Source of the DNA: Polytrichum commune
Taxonomy: Eukaryota; Streptophyta; Polytrichopsida; Polytrichales; Polytrichaceae
Assembly: GCA_950295325.1 (NCBI GenBank)
Contig: OX485805.1
Coordinates: 11,408,501 to 11,472,500 of the forward strand
Length of the DNA stretch: 64,000 bases
Direction: 5' to 3'
A program made the position numbers and the translations under genes. Position 1 is the first letter of the stretch. Each line of letters begins with the position of its first letter. Under the pieces are notes generated by a model. The model saw only the letters and a list, made by a program, of their open reading frames with translations. It was not told where the DNA came from and ran no database searches. Below are positions 1-10,734 of the stretch, one piece after another.

Positions 1-490
1 AAAAATTAGACCACCTTATACTTCTCAAGATTTGGCAAAGAATCTCTTTAAGCGATTGGTTATGCACGCCTCTACTCTAGATCCCTACAATCGTAATACC
101 CTCCAAAACAATTATATTACAATATTGGATTGCCTCTAATGTGTAAACAATAGGTCGATCAAGATAGTTTTGACATGTATAAATGATTATTTACACATGT
201 CACGGGAATATCTTCTAGAGGATTGATGTCGCAAGCCTTGCTAGCGCCCCTTACCTTATCTTGACTGCTTTGCAACTCTAACAAGTGTCACGGGGGCTAA
301 CCTGCACATCCCACACACGTGTATGGTTAGCTCCCCATATTATGGACCTCCAAGCTCATGGCTTGGTAACCAACCCTCCTACACATGCATTCGGGACTCT
401 CCCCTTAGTAGGTAGCCAATAATTAGATATGGACTTCCATTCATGAAAGTTCAATCTTGAGTTGATCATCACGTTGCCGGAGCAACACTA
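1..490. other. Gene-free left edge, possible retroelement debris
   Basis: No coding region is visible. From about 296 the sequence begins TGTCACGGGGGC and reads like non-coding retroelement DNA. It appears to continue after the pogo-like insertion that ends at 1022, where a TATA-like CATATAAG lies near 1088. An LTR is possible, but no second LTR, primer-binding site or polypurine tract is visible, so this is only a suggestion. Confidence 0.3.
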
Positions 491-1022
491 CAGTAACCTC
501 CCGCTTAAGTACGCAACTTGAACCTGCGCAATTTGTGCGTACTTATCTGGTAGGTGCGTACTTTAGGGTTTAGGGTTTCCAAATCGCTATCTCTTGTGTT
601 TCGCTATAGCCAGTACGTGCGTACTTTAGAGTTTAGGGTTTCCCAAATCGCTTGTGTTTCGCTACAATGTCGAAGAAACCCAATGGAAAGCGTCTCAATT
701 TAGAAAACGGAGTTATATTCCAGGGTTTTGACTCTCTTTATGAGCAGGTTTTTGAGATCAAAGATCAGCTAATCTACCCTAAAGTTCAAGCAAAAGCAGA
801 GGAAACATTCGATGACCTTAAGAAATCATTTGAATCATTTTAGAGCAAGATCCGAGCGGTCGGCCTCAAAGCCAAATGCAAAAAAACTTCAAAACTTACG
901 CCAAATGACGGTTCACGACATGTTCAACTAATAAATCTTGAACCCTAATTTTTTTGCCAAAAAATGCGTACTTAACCAGGATGCGTACTTAAATGGGTGC
1001 GTACTTAAGTGGGAGGTTACTG
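491..1022 (+). mobile_element. Pogo/Tigger-like miniature DNA transposon, copy A
   Basis: The element is 532 bp and bounded by terminal inverted repeats starting CAGTAACCTCCCGCTTAAG, with a TA dinucleotide on each side (489-490 and 1023-1024), as expected for Tc1/mariner/pogo insertions. The right end carries three direct repeats of TGCGTACTTA. Copies B (10230-10734) and C (36226-36852) share the ends and interior. Between the ends lies a remnant of the first and last parts of a transposase-type reading frame. Assignment to pogo/Tigger rests on the CAGT start, the TA duplication and the helix-turn-helix kept in copy C. Confidence 0.85.
667..843 (+). pseudogene. Transposase terminal fragment in pogo-like copy A
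   Basis: A frame starting MSKKPNGKRLNL runs into a segment with GFDSLYEQVFEIKDQL and stops at TAG (841-843). After the stop the same frame continues with recognisable homology (KCKK motif) to copies B and C. The piece corresponds to the N-terminal tip joined to the C-terminal region of a larger transposase; the DNA-binding and catalytic middle is missing. It cannot encode an active enzyme. TTTAGGG-like telo-box motifs lie upstream at about 553-570 and 625-645. Confidence 0.6.
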
Positions 1023-1024
1023 TA

Positions 1025-4000
1025 CAACAAACCGAAGCATAGTTGTCAAGTATGCTTCGGGTGGGGTCGGTCGGCAACGCCGCCTCACTCATATAAGCCT
1101 CTAGGACTTTGGGCATGGCCCCTACCCTACTGTCAAGCAACCTTTTGTCTCTCTCCTAAGTGTTGGAGCCAAGTAGACATTTTTCCTTAGTCACTAGGGC
1201 TTGAAACCCCCAACAGCTTGAAACCTCCATAACTTCATTGTACAATATTTGTTTCTATCAAGTGACCATTTCATCGACGTCTACTCTTTGCGTAGATGTC
1301 GATAGACTTCTTACTTACTGTTTTTAGGCAAGTCTTGAGGAAGTTATGGCTATTCAACTTAAGCAGTCCCGGATGCCACTCCCAGGTCACTGTTGTCCCA
1401 AGGCACTGTCCCTATGTAGCATCATACTCAAATTGCCATATCATCTACCTCACACCTCCAATCGGGGAGTTCTTGAGCATTCTAGAATCCGGACATCATA
1501 AGTTACTAAATGCTCATGGCCTTACCCTCGTGACTCCTAGTCTCCACAGGTGGGAGGCATTCTCAATGTCCGGGGCCCTTACCCATATTAAGATCACCTG
1601 GGCCCTCTCATTTATGACGCCACAAGTCCCGGGCGTCACTCCTAGGTCCCCCTTGTGCCCATGGTGTTGCGGAAACTCCTTATGGAGAGGTGTGTGTAAA
1701 TAGGTTTTTGGTTTTGGTTCCAATTAAGAAAACCACACAGGGAAAACTAAATAAGTGTCAAACTTTACATCTAGGTGTCATTATTAGGTTGATTGATAGA
1801 TTACAAGAATTACGGAATGAAATTAGTATGACAAACCTAGGGACTTTTGAGACTTTTAAGTGGGTTTTGAGACTTGTTAAATTGGGACTGGGGTAATTAA
1901 GGGCACTCAATGTGGTGCATGCAATTGCTCAGTCTCTCAACACTGAGTAGCGACATCTCTTTTATTGTGATTTTGCAATGTAGAGAGTTACGGCTCAGCA
2001 ATAGTTTTTTTGAGTAAACCATATTCTCATAATCCCAAGGCTAGGGGCACCTTGTTTTAATCCATAATTTCTACCTTAGCTGTCCAATGACTATAGGCCA
2101 TACCACAAGTTATCAACACTCACAACATAGTTCAATTACATTCCTTACTAGGCTTGCAAATTGATTAATTAAAATTGGTAATATTATGTTCAATCTCTCT
2201 TCATCTCTTCTGAATAAGCAAACCAACATTTAACTTATTGCTTTAAACTTAGTTGTTGTGATATGCAAAAGTTTAGTGGCAAGCAAAAAGAACTTAGTAT
2301 CGGGACCTAAGCAAACTGTAGCTAAACAATCGAGCCTAGATCCCCAGGCAAGAAACGAGAACTTAGTATCGGGACCTACACAATCAAGCCTAGATCCCCA
2401 AGCCCATAGTCTAGTGAGAGTCAACCATAGTCTCAAATATGTGCCCAGTATCAAATCTCGTAGTGTATTGCAAGTCTTTAGTCACAAGCAAGCATCAAGT
2501 TCTTGGAGAAGCTCCTTCCCCTCTTATACTGACTCTTGGGCCTCATGGCAATCGATATGGGATATTGCCCCATCTTCTCCCCAACACGGTTCACCTCCCG
2601 CATCCAGGCACTTCGTCTTCTCCGACTTCTCGTCGCCATTGAAGACTATGGTCGCTACACCGGACTCTAGTATTGAACGCGCGCTTCCAAAAGGGCATTT
2701 GAATGGTAGTTCCGGGGAGATTCGTTCACGGTTGCAATTCTAACATCCGATTTTGATGTTCAGGAAGGTTTCTTTACACATAACTTCACGGTGCACCCCA
2801 CTTTCTTCGAAGAACCCACTCCACTTCGGAGTTGTCCAGATTACTACTCCCACTCTCAATGTCGCCTAGATTAATGCCTTGATAAGTTGACGACGATTGT
2901 GTGCCACATGTAGGCCTAATCCTTTCACAGGACAGACAGGTTTAGTGCAATGAATAAGGAAATTATCAAAAGAAGGTTGCACAAAACAATTCTTCCCATT
3001 ACAAATTCTCACCCCCACCAACCAGAAATAAGGGGTATGTTTAACTCCGAATCTGTCTCTTGTGACGTGTAAGGATTATCACAATTCACACTCTTCTAGG
3101 ATGTATTGATACGACTAAAAATGAGAGAACTCCACTCTTCACGAGCGAGGTGTGTTGTCTACATTCTCTTTTATGTAGAATTTTTACTGACTTCATGCAC
3201 AACACCATCGGACTTATCTTTAATTGACCTTCAGGAATAAGAATATTGCCAACTAGATGGAATTCCACACAAGGAGGTATTAGGGAAATGAACATTATAC
3301 TTTGATATTATGAAGAAAACATTTTAACATTGTCTGGGTTACACACCCAGGAATCTACTAGTACTATTGTATATAGAACTCAATTGCTATTTAAGGAGGG
3401 AAAGAATCACTCTCTTCCCAAGAGGAGAATTACACACACACTTCTCTTCTTGCCTATGCTCTATAAAAAAAATAGTATCTCCAACCGATGTGTCTGCCCA
3501 TAGTCAGATCTCATGAGTCTCTTTCAATTAATCACATGACTATGGTCCTACCCAAACGACTTCCCCTTCCTGAAATATTCATTTCTTCCTCACTTCCACT
3601 AATTAGTCACTAATTACCTATGTCCTCCTGCTTTCAACATTCTAACCTCCTTTCTAAGCCTAAACTTCATCAAAATTCAAAAATTCACCTACAATGTGCA
3701 ACAATTGAGGACACCAATCGCTATGATAATATCTCCATTTAGAATTTCAAAATAAAATATGAAGAATGCTAATCTATTGCTTGGCCAAATTTGGAACAAT
3801 AAAATTTTAATGAGGACCTTTGAAGCTGCCCATATCTAAATCTCAAAATCTCAAAATTTCTTACAAGTATTGCAATGTCAAAATATCCTCAGAGATATTT
3901 TGAGTAGGAATAGGACCAACCAATGCTCCACTCTTTGATAAGACACTGCACAACATATATCATACCATTCAAGAATAAGCTTACTAGGTCCATAGTCAAG

Positions 4001-4842
4001 TAACAAGTCATGCTCCACCTGTGCATACAAATTAATATCCCGGGCCACCCCATGTGCTCTGCAACCATATGCATGTATGTCCGTACCCATGTCCAGAAGT
4101 CCCCACCCCATATGACCAGTCATCATGTCTTTCATAGCTGCCACCTCACCCAGATTTTCCCACTAGACCCACCTTTACATCATTATTTTTATCATTATTT
4201 TTTAAGGAAGAATCTTTGACATGTTCTCTAGAATATCTTCCATATTCTAAGCAAGAATAATGGGGAATGGCAGTTGGGGACACCAGCCACCACCACTACC
4301 ACCACCAACACCAACATCACCATGATGTCATTCATTGTATATAAACTCTTTAACTAGAATTACAAGCTACATACTATATTTCCTACCCCAAAATAAAATA
4401 AAATGATATATTGGTATTTAGTGTGGATCACTCTAATTTTACAATGTGAATTACGTGAGCACCACATAACTATTTAATGATTGCTTACAGTTTCATTGGA
4501 TGATGGCATGCAAATGCGTGTTTTCATCAACTCGCCCTGATGTAATACACATATTGAATACCAAACTTACTTCAGAATCATACCATTCTAGAATATTTGT
4601 GTCTCTAGCCTTCCTGTTAAGCTAGTCTCTAGAGTATCAAACTTGAGTCACCTTGACCAGTGACAACCACAAGTTTCAACCACCAACCCAAAAGACCAAC
4701 CCAAAGGCTTGCTGTTTGATGTTTCCTGCAAGTATTAAACTTACTATAATGCTACATAGAAATGCTGATCTTTCTTACATGGATGCTAACTACTGGAACT
4801 TCCATATGGCTGGTGGCAGAGTGCCATTAATATTTGCCACAA
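1025..4842. other. Intergenic, no gene recognised
   Basis: Short open frames here show no known domain and no coding signature. The stretch 1040-1700 is less AT-rich and may continue the retroelement debris seen left of copy A. A direct duplication lies at 2290-2350 and 2359-2405, sharing GAACTTAGTATCGGGACCTA and AGCCTAGATCCCCA. The rest is AT-rich DNA with nothing supportable. Confidence 0.5.
2290..2405. repeat. Imperfect tandem duplication
   Basis: Two copies of a segment starting GAACTTAGTATCGGGACCTA and ending AGCCTAGATCCCCA. The first copy (2290-2350) carries about 14 extra bases in the middle compared with the second (2359-2405). Confidence 0.75.
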
Positions 4843-5794
4843 AAAGTCGCCCAATGATTACCATTGACAAATATACAAGCTCGGGTATAAATTAAGTACA
4901 ATACTAAATTCAAGTATCTCTCAATGTACTCAATTTACTCTTCAGTAAAGGAGTTTCAATTTACACATTTTGGGCTTATTTGTGACGTGCAAGTTTGTGA
5001 GAAAACAATCATCAAATCTTATCATTTCATTGCAAGCCATAGTGCTCAACAATCGTGAGTGAAGATCGAATGTTGTTCAAGCTTAGAAAATATTTCGCAC
5101 TAGTCATTCGGTTAATTGCATATTTGAACAAGGCATATTTGCATGTTCCTCACTCATGCAAGGGTGTACCATAAATCATGATTGAATGCAAGGAGGCACA
5201 TTGGCACTCACGTTTGATGAATATGCAATGGCGTGACCACTCTGTCCTGTAACAGATACATGTCTCCCTATCATACATCGACTATAGTAAGCACCCAACA
5301 CCTACCTTGACATGACTACCAAGGCTTGTAGGTTGGGAGCCCCCTACAATGTCCCTTTTCAAGGTTCTTCGCATTCAATCAGGAACTATGTTAATATGGA
5401 TTTGGGTCATTGTGTACAAGGCCAAATTGAACAATATAATAATAAGCGGTAAATAGGATTGAAGTGCAAACTTCCATTATATCAAAGGTAAACCAGGCCA
5501 AGAATTTTCATTATGGTTCGTTTCAAATCAAAAACAAAGGATGTCACTGCATCATGCGAGCCTACGAGTTGTATCATGACAAATGGCGATTAACGCTTTG
5601 TATTGCACTCCTTCAACAAACTAATTTGTGGCGTCCGATTTTACTAATCGGTTGACCAAAGCCGATCATGATATGGCATTTCTAATTTTCCAGAGTGGTG
5701 GAAAGGAACGAGTTGCATGTCCACGAAGCTCCATGAGGTCCTTCAGCAAATGTTACAACTTTCTACGACTCTGCGATATATCTTACTTTGGGAT

Positions 5795-6472
5795 TTAGGC
5801 TCGGAACTTGGCCTGAATGCTGTCCACTTCTTGCTCGGTGATTTTGAAGGCCTTGGTCAACACCTGATCGTTGATGTCGGGGATGAACAAAGCTGGAGCG
5901 ATCTGTTGGACCCCTGGATTCTGGCTGCTCAAGGCTGCGATTGCCATGGCAGGGTACTTGCCGATGTTCAGCTGGAAGTGGACCAAGCCCTTGGGAAACA
6001 CGAACACATCTCCCTTGTTCAGGGTGGTGGCGAACAGGGTGTTGTTGGTGGTGCTCACGAATCCCACGTACAAGGTGCCCTCGGCCAGAAACAAGATTTC
6101 GGTGGCCCTGGGGTGGGTGTGGGGCACGTTGATGCCTCCCTTGGCGAAGTCGATGCGCACCATGGAGATGCCTAACGTGTTGAGGCCTGTGAAGTTGCTG
6201 ACATTGGTAGCCGTCACCGTGGCCGCATTGGCATTGTTAGTGTTGCCTGCTTTGTTGAGTAGGGAAGATTTGAAGTCGGAGGCCACCACCTGGGCCAGAG
6301 GCTTGCACACCTTGCCATTCACCGTGGTGGCGCTGGCCAAGTCTGCGACGCAGAAGTCTTGCAGAGGATCCTCATCCGCCGCCATGATCGTGATTGGGAC
6401 AAGAGCAACCAACAAAACTGCAACCAGAGTGACCCACACTTCAGCCATGTGAACTCTGGACACAACACCCAT
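5795..6472 (-). CDS. Germin-like protein GLP1
   Basis: The 225-residue intronless reading frame encodes a secreted cupin. Residues 1-31 (MGVVSRVHMA...) form a signal peptide that likely ends before ADEDPLQDFC. Germin box 1 is present as PHTHPRATEILFLAEG and box 2 as GDVFVFPKGLVHFQLN, giving the three His and one Glu that bind manganese in this family. The two N-terminal cysteines (DFCVAD, GKVCK) that form the germin disulfide are kept. Known activities of the family are oxalate oxidase, superoxide dismutase or none; which applies here cannot be read. Unlike its four relatives, GLP1 reads NVSNFTGLN, creating two N-glycosylation sequons. The start codon matches that of GLP3 and GLP5. The gene is in block Y1 with a TATA-like box at 6725-6732. 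Confidence 0.95.
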   Translation of the reverse strand: MGVVSRVHMAEVWVTLVAVLLVALVPITIMAADEDPLQDFCVADLASATTVNGKVCKPLAQVVASDFKSSLLNKAGNTNNANAATVTATNVSNFTGLNTLGISMVRIDFAKGGINVPHTHPRATEILFLAEGTLYVGFVSTTNNTLFATTLNKGDVFVFPKGLVHFQLNIGKYPAMAIAALSSQNPGVQQIAPALFIPDINDQVLTKAFKITEQEVDSIQAKFRA

Positions 6473-6724
6473 TCTATTCTGGTACTTGGAAGCTCAATTG
6501 ATCAATGAATCACTGATCTTGAGAAAAAATTTCAAGCTTGCTGCAGGTCGATGAAGAAAGTTCAAGCTTGTTGAATTCAATGTAATGAAATAGAATTCCA
6601 AGCCGATAGGAGAACTCGACGGAAGTGCAGACTAAAATCTCTTCGTATGCTGCTATGCAGATCTTCACAGGTACTGAGAGTGCAAGGGGCAAGTTGATTT
6701 GTGATGGTACCATCTCCTGCCTTG

Positions 6725-6732
6725 TATTTATG
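6725..6732 (-). promoter_or_regulatory. TATA-like box of GLP1
   Basis: CATAAATA on the minus strand, about 255 bases upstream of the GLP1 start. The same octamer occupies the same place before GLP3 and GLP5. Confidence 0.65.
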
Positions 6733-7980
6733 CGTTAGGCTTTAGCCATCCTGCTGGGCCCGCTCGGGAGGCTTGGCAAAGTCAAGACCTTCTTAAGTTT
6801 CTAACCGTGTCTTCACCTACCAACTAAAGAAATTTACTCAACCTCGCTTGGCATGTAAGTTATGTGGGTCACCTTGCTTGACCTTTTTGCTAATAACTTC
6901 TTTTGCGGCTTCATTTCATCAAGGAAGGAAAATTTTGGACCATCGTTGATGTTGAGGGCTTTTCCTCCCACTTACTGATCTCATTTCATTTTGATTGGCG
7001 ACTCACACATAATTTGTAGCTAATTTCAACACACATCCATGAGATATTCACAAAATCTTATTCACAAAATTTATAAAATGCCAAAAGATCTAAAATGTTG
7101 GCAGAGTAAAAGTATTCATGTAGGGAATACTAATGAAAACTTGGGTTTTCAAATTTTGGATTATGGGATGATTATTTATATATATATATGGGGTTGTTCA
7201 ATTATTGAAAATATATACATGTAGAAATTGAATTTTAAATTTAGAGTTCATATGCCTATTGTATAGGCAGTTAAAGTCTCATTGACCATGGAGTAGGTAT
7301 TTCTCGTATTGGACTTGAGTGTGGCCATGTTTGTTTTAAGGTTTTGCCCAAAATGCTAAAGATAGCTAAATTATAGAATGGGCAAGCAAACTTGCATGGA
7401 CCCCCAAACTTGGGTGACCTCCTATGAGCTTCAACCACACATTGGAGATCATTCTCCTATTCAAAGTCAAATCACATGAAGGTTTGAAGAACTTTATGTT
7501 TATTTCAAGAGGAGTGGGCCACTTTAGACGCGTGACAAGGCCATGAGGTGGAAAAGGAGCCCATGAGGTCCCTTGTAGGAGGAAAATGGGTAATGAGTCA
7601 CTTATAATTGAGTGGTATGTCACATGTGACAAGGTTGGTACTAGTCATAAACAATTGCCAAATAGACATGTGCTATGATGAAGATATATTATGTACACAA
7701 ACTATATACATTGTATTGAGTTTGTGCTAGATTCAATGATTAAAACAGCTGGGATGGCCTAATATGTAATCTTTTAAAGAGTAAGAAAACCTTCACTTGG
7801 GTTTTTGTAATCTCATATTTGATTCTACACCCTAATTGAGAATCTATGGATTTTCAATGACTAATTGATGAGACCAAAGTATGAGCCAATCCAACAACCA
7901 TAAAAAATGTGCCTAGTAATGTGCACACCATACAACTACATACTTAGGTATGAAGATTGTCATGATGATTACACCAATGT

Positions 7981-8138
7981 TGATATGGTATATCGTGAAT
8001 GCATTCTATCAATATATAACGATATACCATATCAACTTACAATCCCGAACAGGTATATCGTACCAAAGTATGTCAATATATAACGATATACCAATGTTGA
8101 TATGGTATATCGTGAATGCATGACTATCAATATATAAC
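7981..8138. repeat. Inverted and direct repeat of a TGATATGGTATATCG motif
   Basis: TGATATGGTATATCGT (7981-7996) is matched perfectly in reverse at 8019-8034, giving 16-bp arms around a 22-base loop. A second direct copy of the unit, including CAATATATAAC, follows at about 8091-8138. It lies just outside block Y1. Confidence 0.85.
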
Positions 8139-8216
8139 ATAGATAATGGTATCAAAGAACATAGTTGTGGGTATCAAATTTATAACACCGATAAATTATC
8201 AATATTTTGATGAGAC

Positions 8217-8700
8217 TTATGTCAAGGGGAAAATCCTTTGTATACTTGAGTTAATTTTGGGGTCAATACCATTATGAATCATATTGATATTAGAATGATA
8301 TCTCCTAAATATAAGGATTCTTGTATGCATGTATATATTAGACCCGAATGGTACCAAATTCAAAATAACCGTCAAGTACATGTAACCTATTAGTATAAGA
8401 GAAGAAGTTAAATCTTCTTTGGTCCACTTTACCATGCTTGCACCCAATGCACTTTATGGGCATAGATGAATATATTCTAAGTAAAAGCAACATGTGAAAG
8501 CATTGCCATGAACACTAATATGAGGAGTAAATCATGGTGCCACAAATAAGATTTATATGCACCATCTAATGCATTAAAACGCCAACAAAACTTATAGCTA
8601 AATTGATGTGACCTCAACTTATAACTTAGATGAGCTAATAAATGTTGAGAGTGTGGAGAGTGTTTCAAGTTGGGTTGAGCCAGTTGTTTGACATTAACAC
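8217..8700 (-). repeat. Dispersed repeat Z, uninterrupted copy
   Basis: On the minus strand, 8430-8700 matches 46230-46275 plus 46693-46910, where the matching copy is interrupted by a Tourist-like MITE. The part at 8310-8430 matches 55037-55110 instead and preserves a peptide reading EDLTSSLILIGYMYL versus EDLTSSFILVGYGYL. This hints at a decayed coding repeat of unknown family. Confidence 0.7.
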
Positions 8701-10229
8701 ATGTATATCTACTACACTGGAATGATTATGTAGGCCCAAACTGTGCCCCCTTAATCTCTTTCAGTTCTCCATATGTATACAATGGTTGCTTCATGGAATA
8801 GACCTGAAGGCACATGCATGATTTCTATTAAAGCACGTCCAACCCTTTCTAGATGGTTTATTTTCCCGAGTCTCTTAGTCTACAAATCTAGTGTGAACAA
8901 CATCATAGACCCATACTCTTTATTGACATTTTCTTCTCATATTGAGAATCCTAATGAAGTTAGATACACCCATAAGTGGTTAATTGTTTTATCCTTCCCA
9001 ACCTTGATACACTTCTCAATATATTTACAATTGTTGCTTCATGGTCTAAACATGCACTATTATTATCATTATTATTATTATTATTAAAACTAAAGCATGC
9101 CACACCCAAGTCTCTAAGGGGTTTGTTGGTCCTTTTCTTAATTTTGGAACTTATGGATTTTTTCCTCCACAAACCACAAGATGGAAATCCCCCTTTCCAC
9201 CCTTTGAGGTTCTTGAGACATTTATCTACTTTGTAAGCTTGCGCACAACAATCTAAGAGCTTTATTCAACCTTATAGATGTAAGCATGTACTACACTAAA
9301 TATGATATTTTGTATTGTATGGTATTTTATGTCACTATGGTAACTTTTTGGATGACACTTCTTATAGATAAGTAAACAAATATTGTCATGGATGATAGGT
9401 GAGTTCATCCATTGGCCAAGACCCTATCTTCTTCTATCAACAACTTGTGATGAAATGTTGTCATGGACAACTAAAAATTGGATGAAAATTGCTTGGTAAG
9501 TGATAGTAATTACAACACTGTAATTCTATCATCCCCCCCCCCAAAAAAAAATTACAAGGAATGACAGATAATGTTGGGTTTAACATTTAGTGTTGGTGAC
9601 ACTATACTGTGGTTTACAATTAGTAGTGAGCAAGACAATTAGAATTGGTGACACTAAATATCATACTACTGTAGTGACTATGTAGTATAAAACCCAGAAA
9701 GTGAACCACTTGGAAAATGTGCAAATGAATGAGATGTGGATGTTGGTCTTGGAACTAACTTTGGGTGCAAAGAGTGAAAAAAATAACATAGGAAATTAAG
9801 CCACTTTACACCAAAAAAATTTATATGTGCTAGAAGATGTATAAGTACAACTTCTCAATACCAACACCTATTAGTCATGAAAATGATCATATTGGAGGGA
9901 ATATGATGTGAAGTACCCATCCTACGAATCATTCAAAGCCCCTAGAAATTGAGACATTTGAACAAAAACTGATTAACTTGAAATCTTGATCCTACACTTC
10001 AAATTACCCCATGGATATCGCCCTTGCCTTTCAATAGTACCCATCATTCTAATTCCAAAAGTTTTTTCATGCCATAAATCTCCCTCATCTTATGTCCCAA
10101 CATCATGAAACCAAGCCGGTGCACCTCCTATCAAAGGGCTTTCCAACTATATCAAACATGCCACCATAGGCCCCACGGTCTTGAGATCTCAACATTACAA
10201 ATCATATAAAACAAACAAACAAGTTGATG
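8701..10229. other. Intergenic, no gene recognised
   Basis: AT-rich sequence with an (ATT)n microsatellite at about 9060-9085 and a C10 run at 9533-9542. No open frame here resembles a known protein. Confidence 0.5.
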
Positions 10230-10734
10230 CAGTAATCTCCCGCTTAAGTACGCACCCATTTAAGTACGCATCCTGGTTAAGTGCGCAATTTTTTTGAAAA
10301 AATTGAGGGTTCATACTTTATTGTCTGAACATGCCATACAAAGTCATTTGCCGTGAATGCATGATTTTTTTACACTTGACATTCAATGTCAGTTTGTTGA
10401 CGTTTTGTTGAAACTTCTCAAACGATCGTCGCAGTTCATCGTACATATGTCTAGCTTCCGTTTGAACACCGGAGCAAAGCAATTGGTTGTTGATGCTAAG
10501 GACAATGTTGTGTAGAGCTCCAAAGCCTTTGAAGTCGGTGGCATTTTCAGATTCAACAAATGTTTCGATAGGCTGGATTTCGGTCAAGCGGTTTGCCTAA
10601 AGTTTCATCCGTTTCCCATTGCAATTCATTGAATCAAAGGGTTTAAAAAGCAATATGAGTAAAGTGCGCATCTACCAACTAAGTGCACACCAATGACTCT
10701 GGTTCAAAGTGCGTACTTAAGCGGGAGATTACTG
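10230..10734 (-). mobile_element. Pogo/Tigger-like miniature DNA transposon, copy B
   Basis: The element is 505 bp, in reverse orientation relative to copies A and C, with ends CAGTAATCTCCCGCTTAAG. The right flank is TA (10735-10736); the left flank is TG (10228-10229), one transition from the expected TA. Three subterminal repeats of the TGCGTACTTA type sit at the end equivalent to the 3' ends of A and C. The interior carries the same truncated transposase frame. Confidence 0.85.
10318..10587 (-). pseudogene. Transposase terminal fragment in pogo-like copy B
   Basis: The frame runs from LTEIQPIETFVES to MFRQ and contains GFGALHNIVLSINNQ and MYDELRRSFEKFQQ. Immediately upstream in the element, an in-frame stop follows MNCNGKRMKL, the equivalent of the N-terminal tip in copy C. 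The join after the LTE motif removes the DNA-binding and catalytic parts. This is the best preserved C-terminal region of the three copies, with no internal stop. Confidence 0.6.

Larger units (their letters stand above)
4843..7960 (-). repeat. Segmental duplication block Y, copy 1 (carries GLP1)
   Basis: Reverse-complement comparison shows extended similarity to 29540-32420 (Y3) and 56285-59025 (Y5), covering the promoter, 5' leader, GLP gene and 3' flank. Y1 and Y5 share the full 3' flank, down to about 4843 and 59025. Y3 loses similarity at about 32420. On the upstream side, Y1 matches Y5 out to about 7950 and 56290. Boundaries were judged by eye and may be off by tens of bases. Confidence 0.85.

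Noticed and set aside
553-645. TTTAGGG repeats as a telomere remnant
   Set aside because: There are only one to two units at each place, inside a pogo-like element; too short for telomeric DNA.
296-1700. LTR split by pogo-like copy A
   Set aside because: A TG start and TATA-like motif are suggestive, but no CA end, partner LTR or priming site was found.
2258-2743. 161-codon plus-strand frame
   Set aside because: It spans an imperfect direct duplication and a serine-rich low-complexity stretch; there is no sign of a start context, homologue or promoter.
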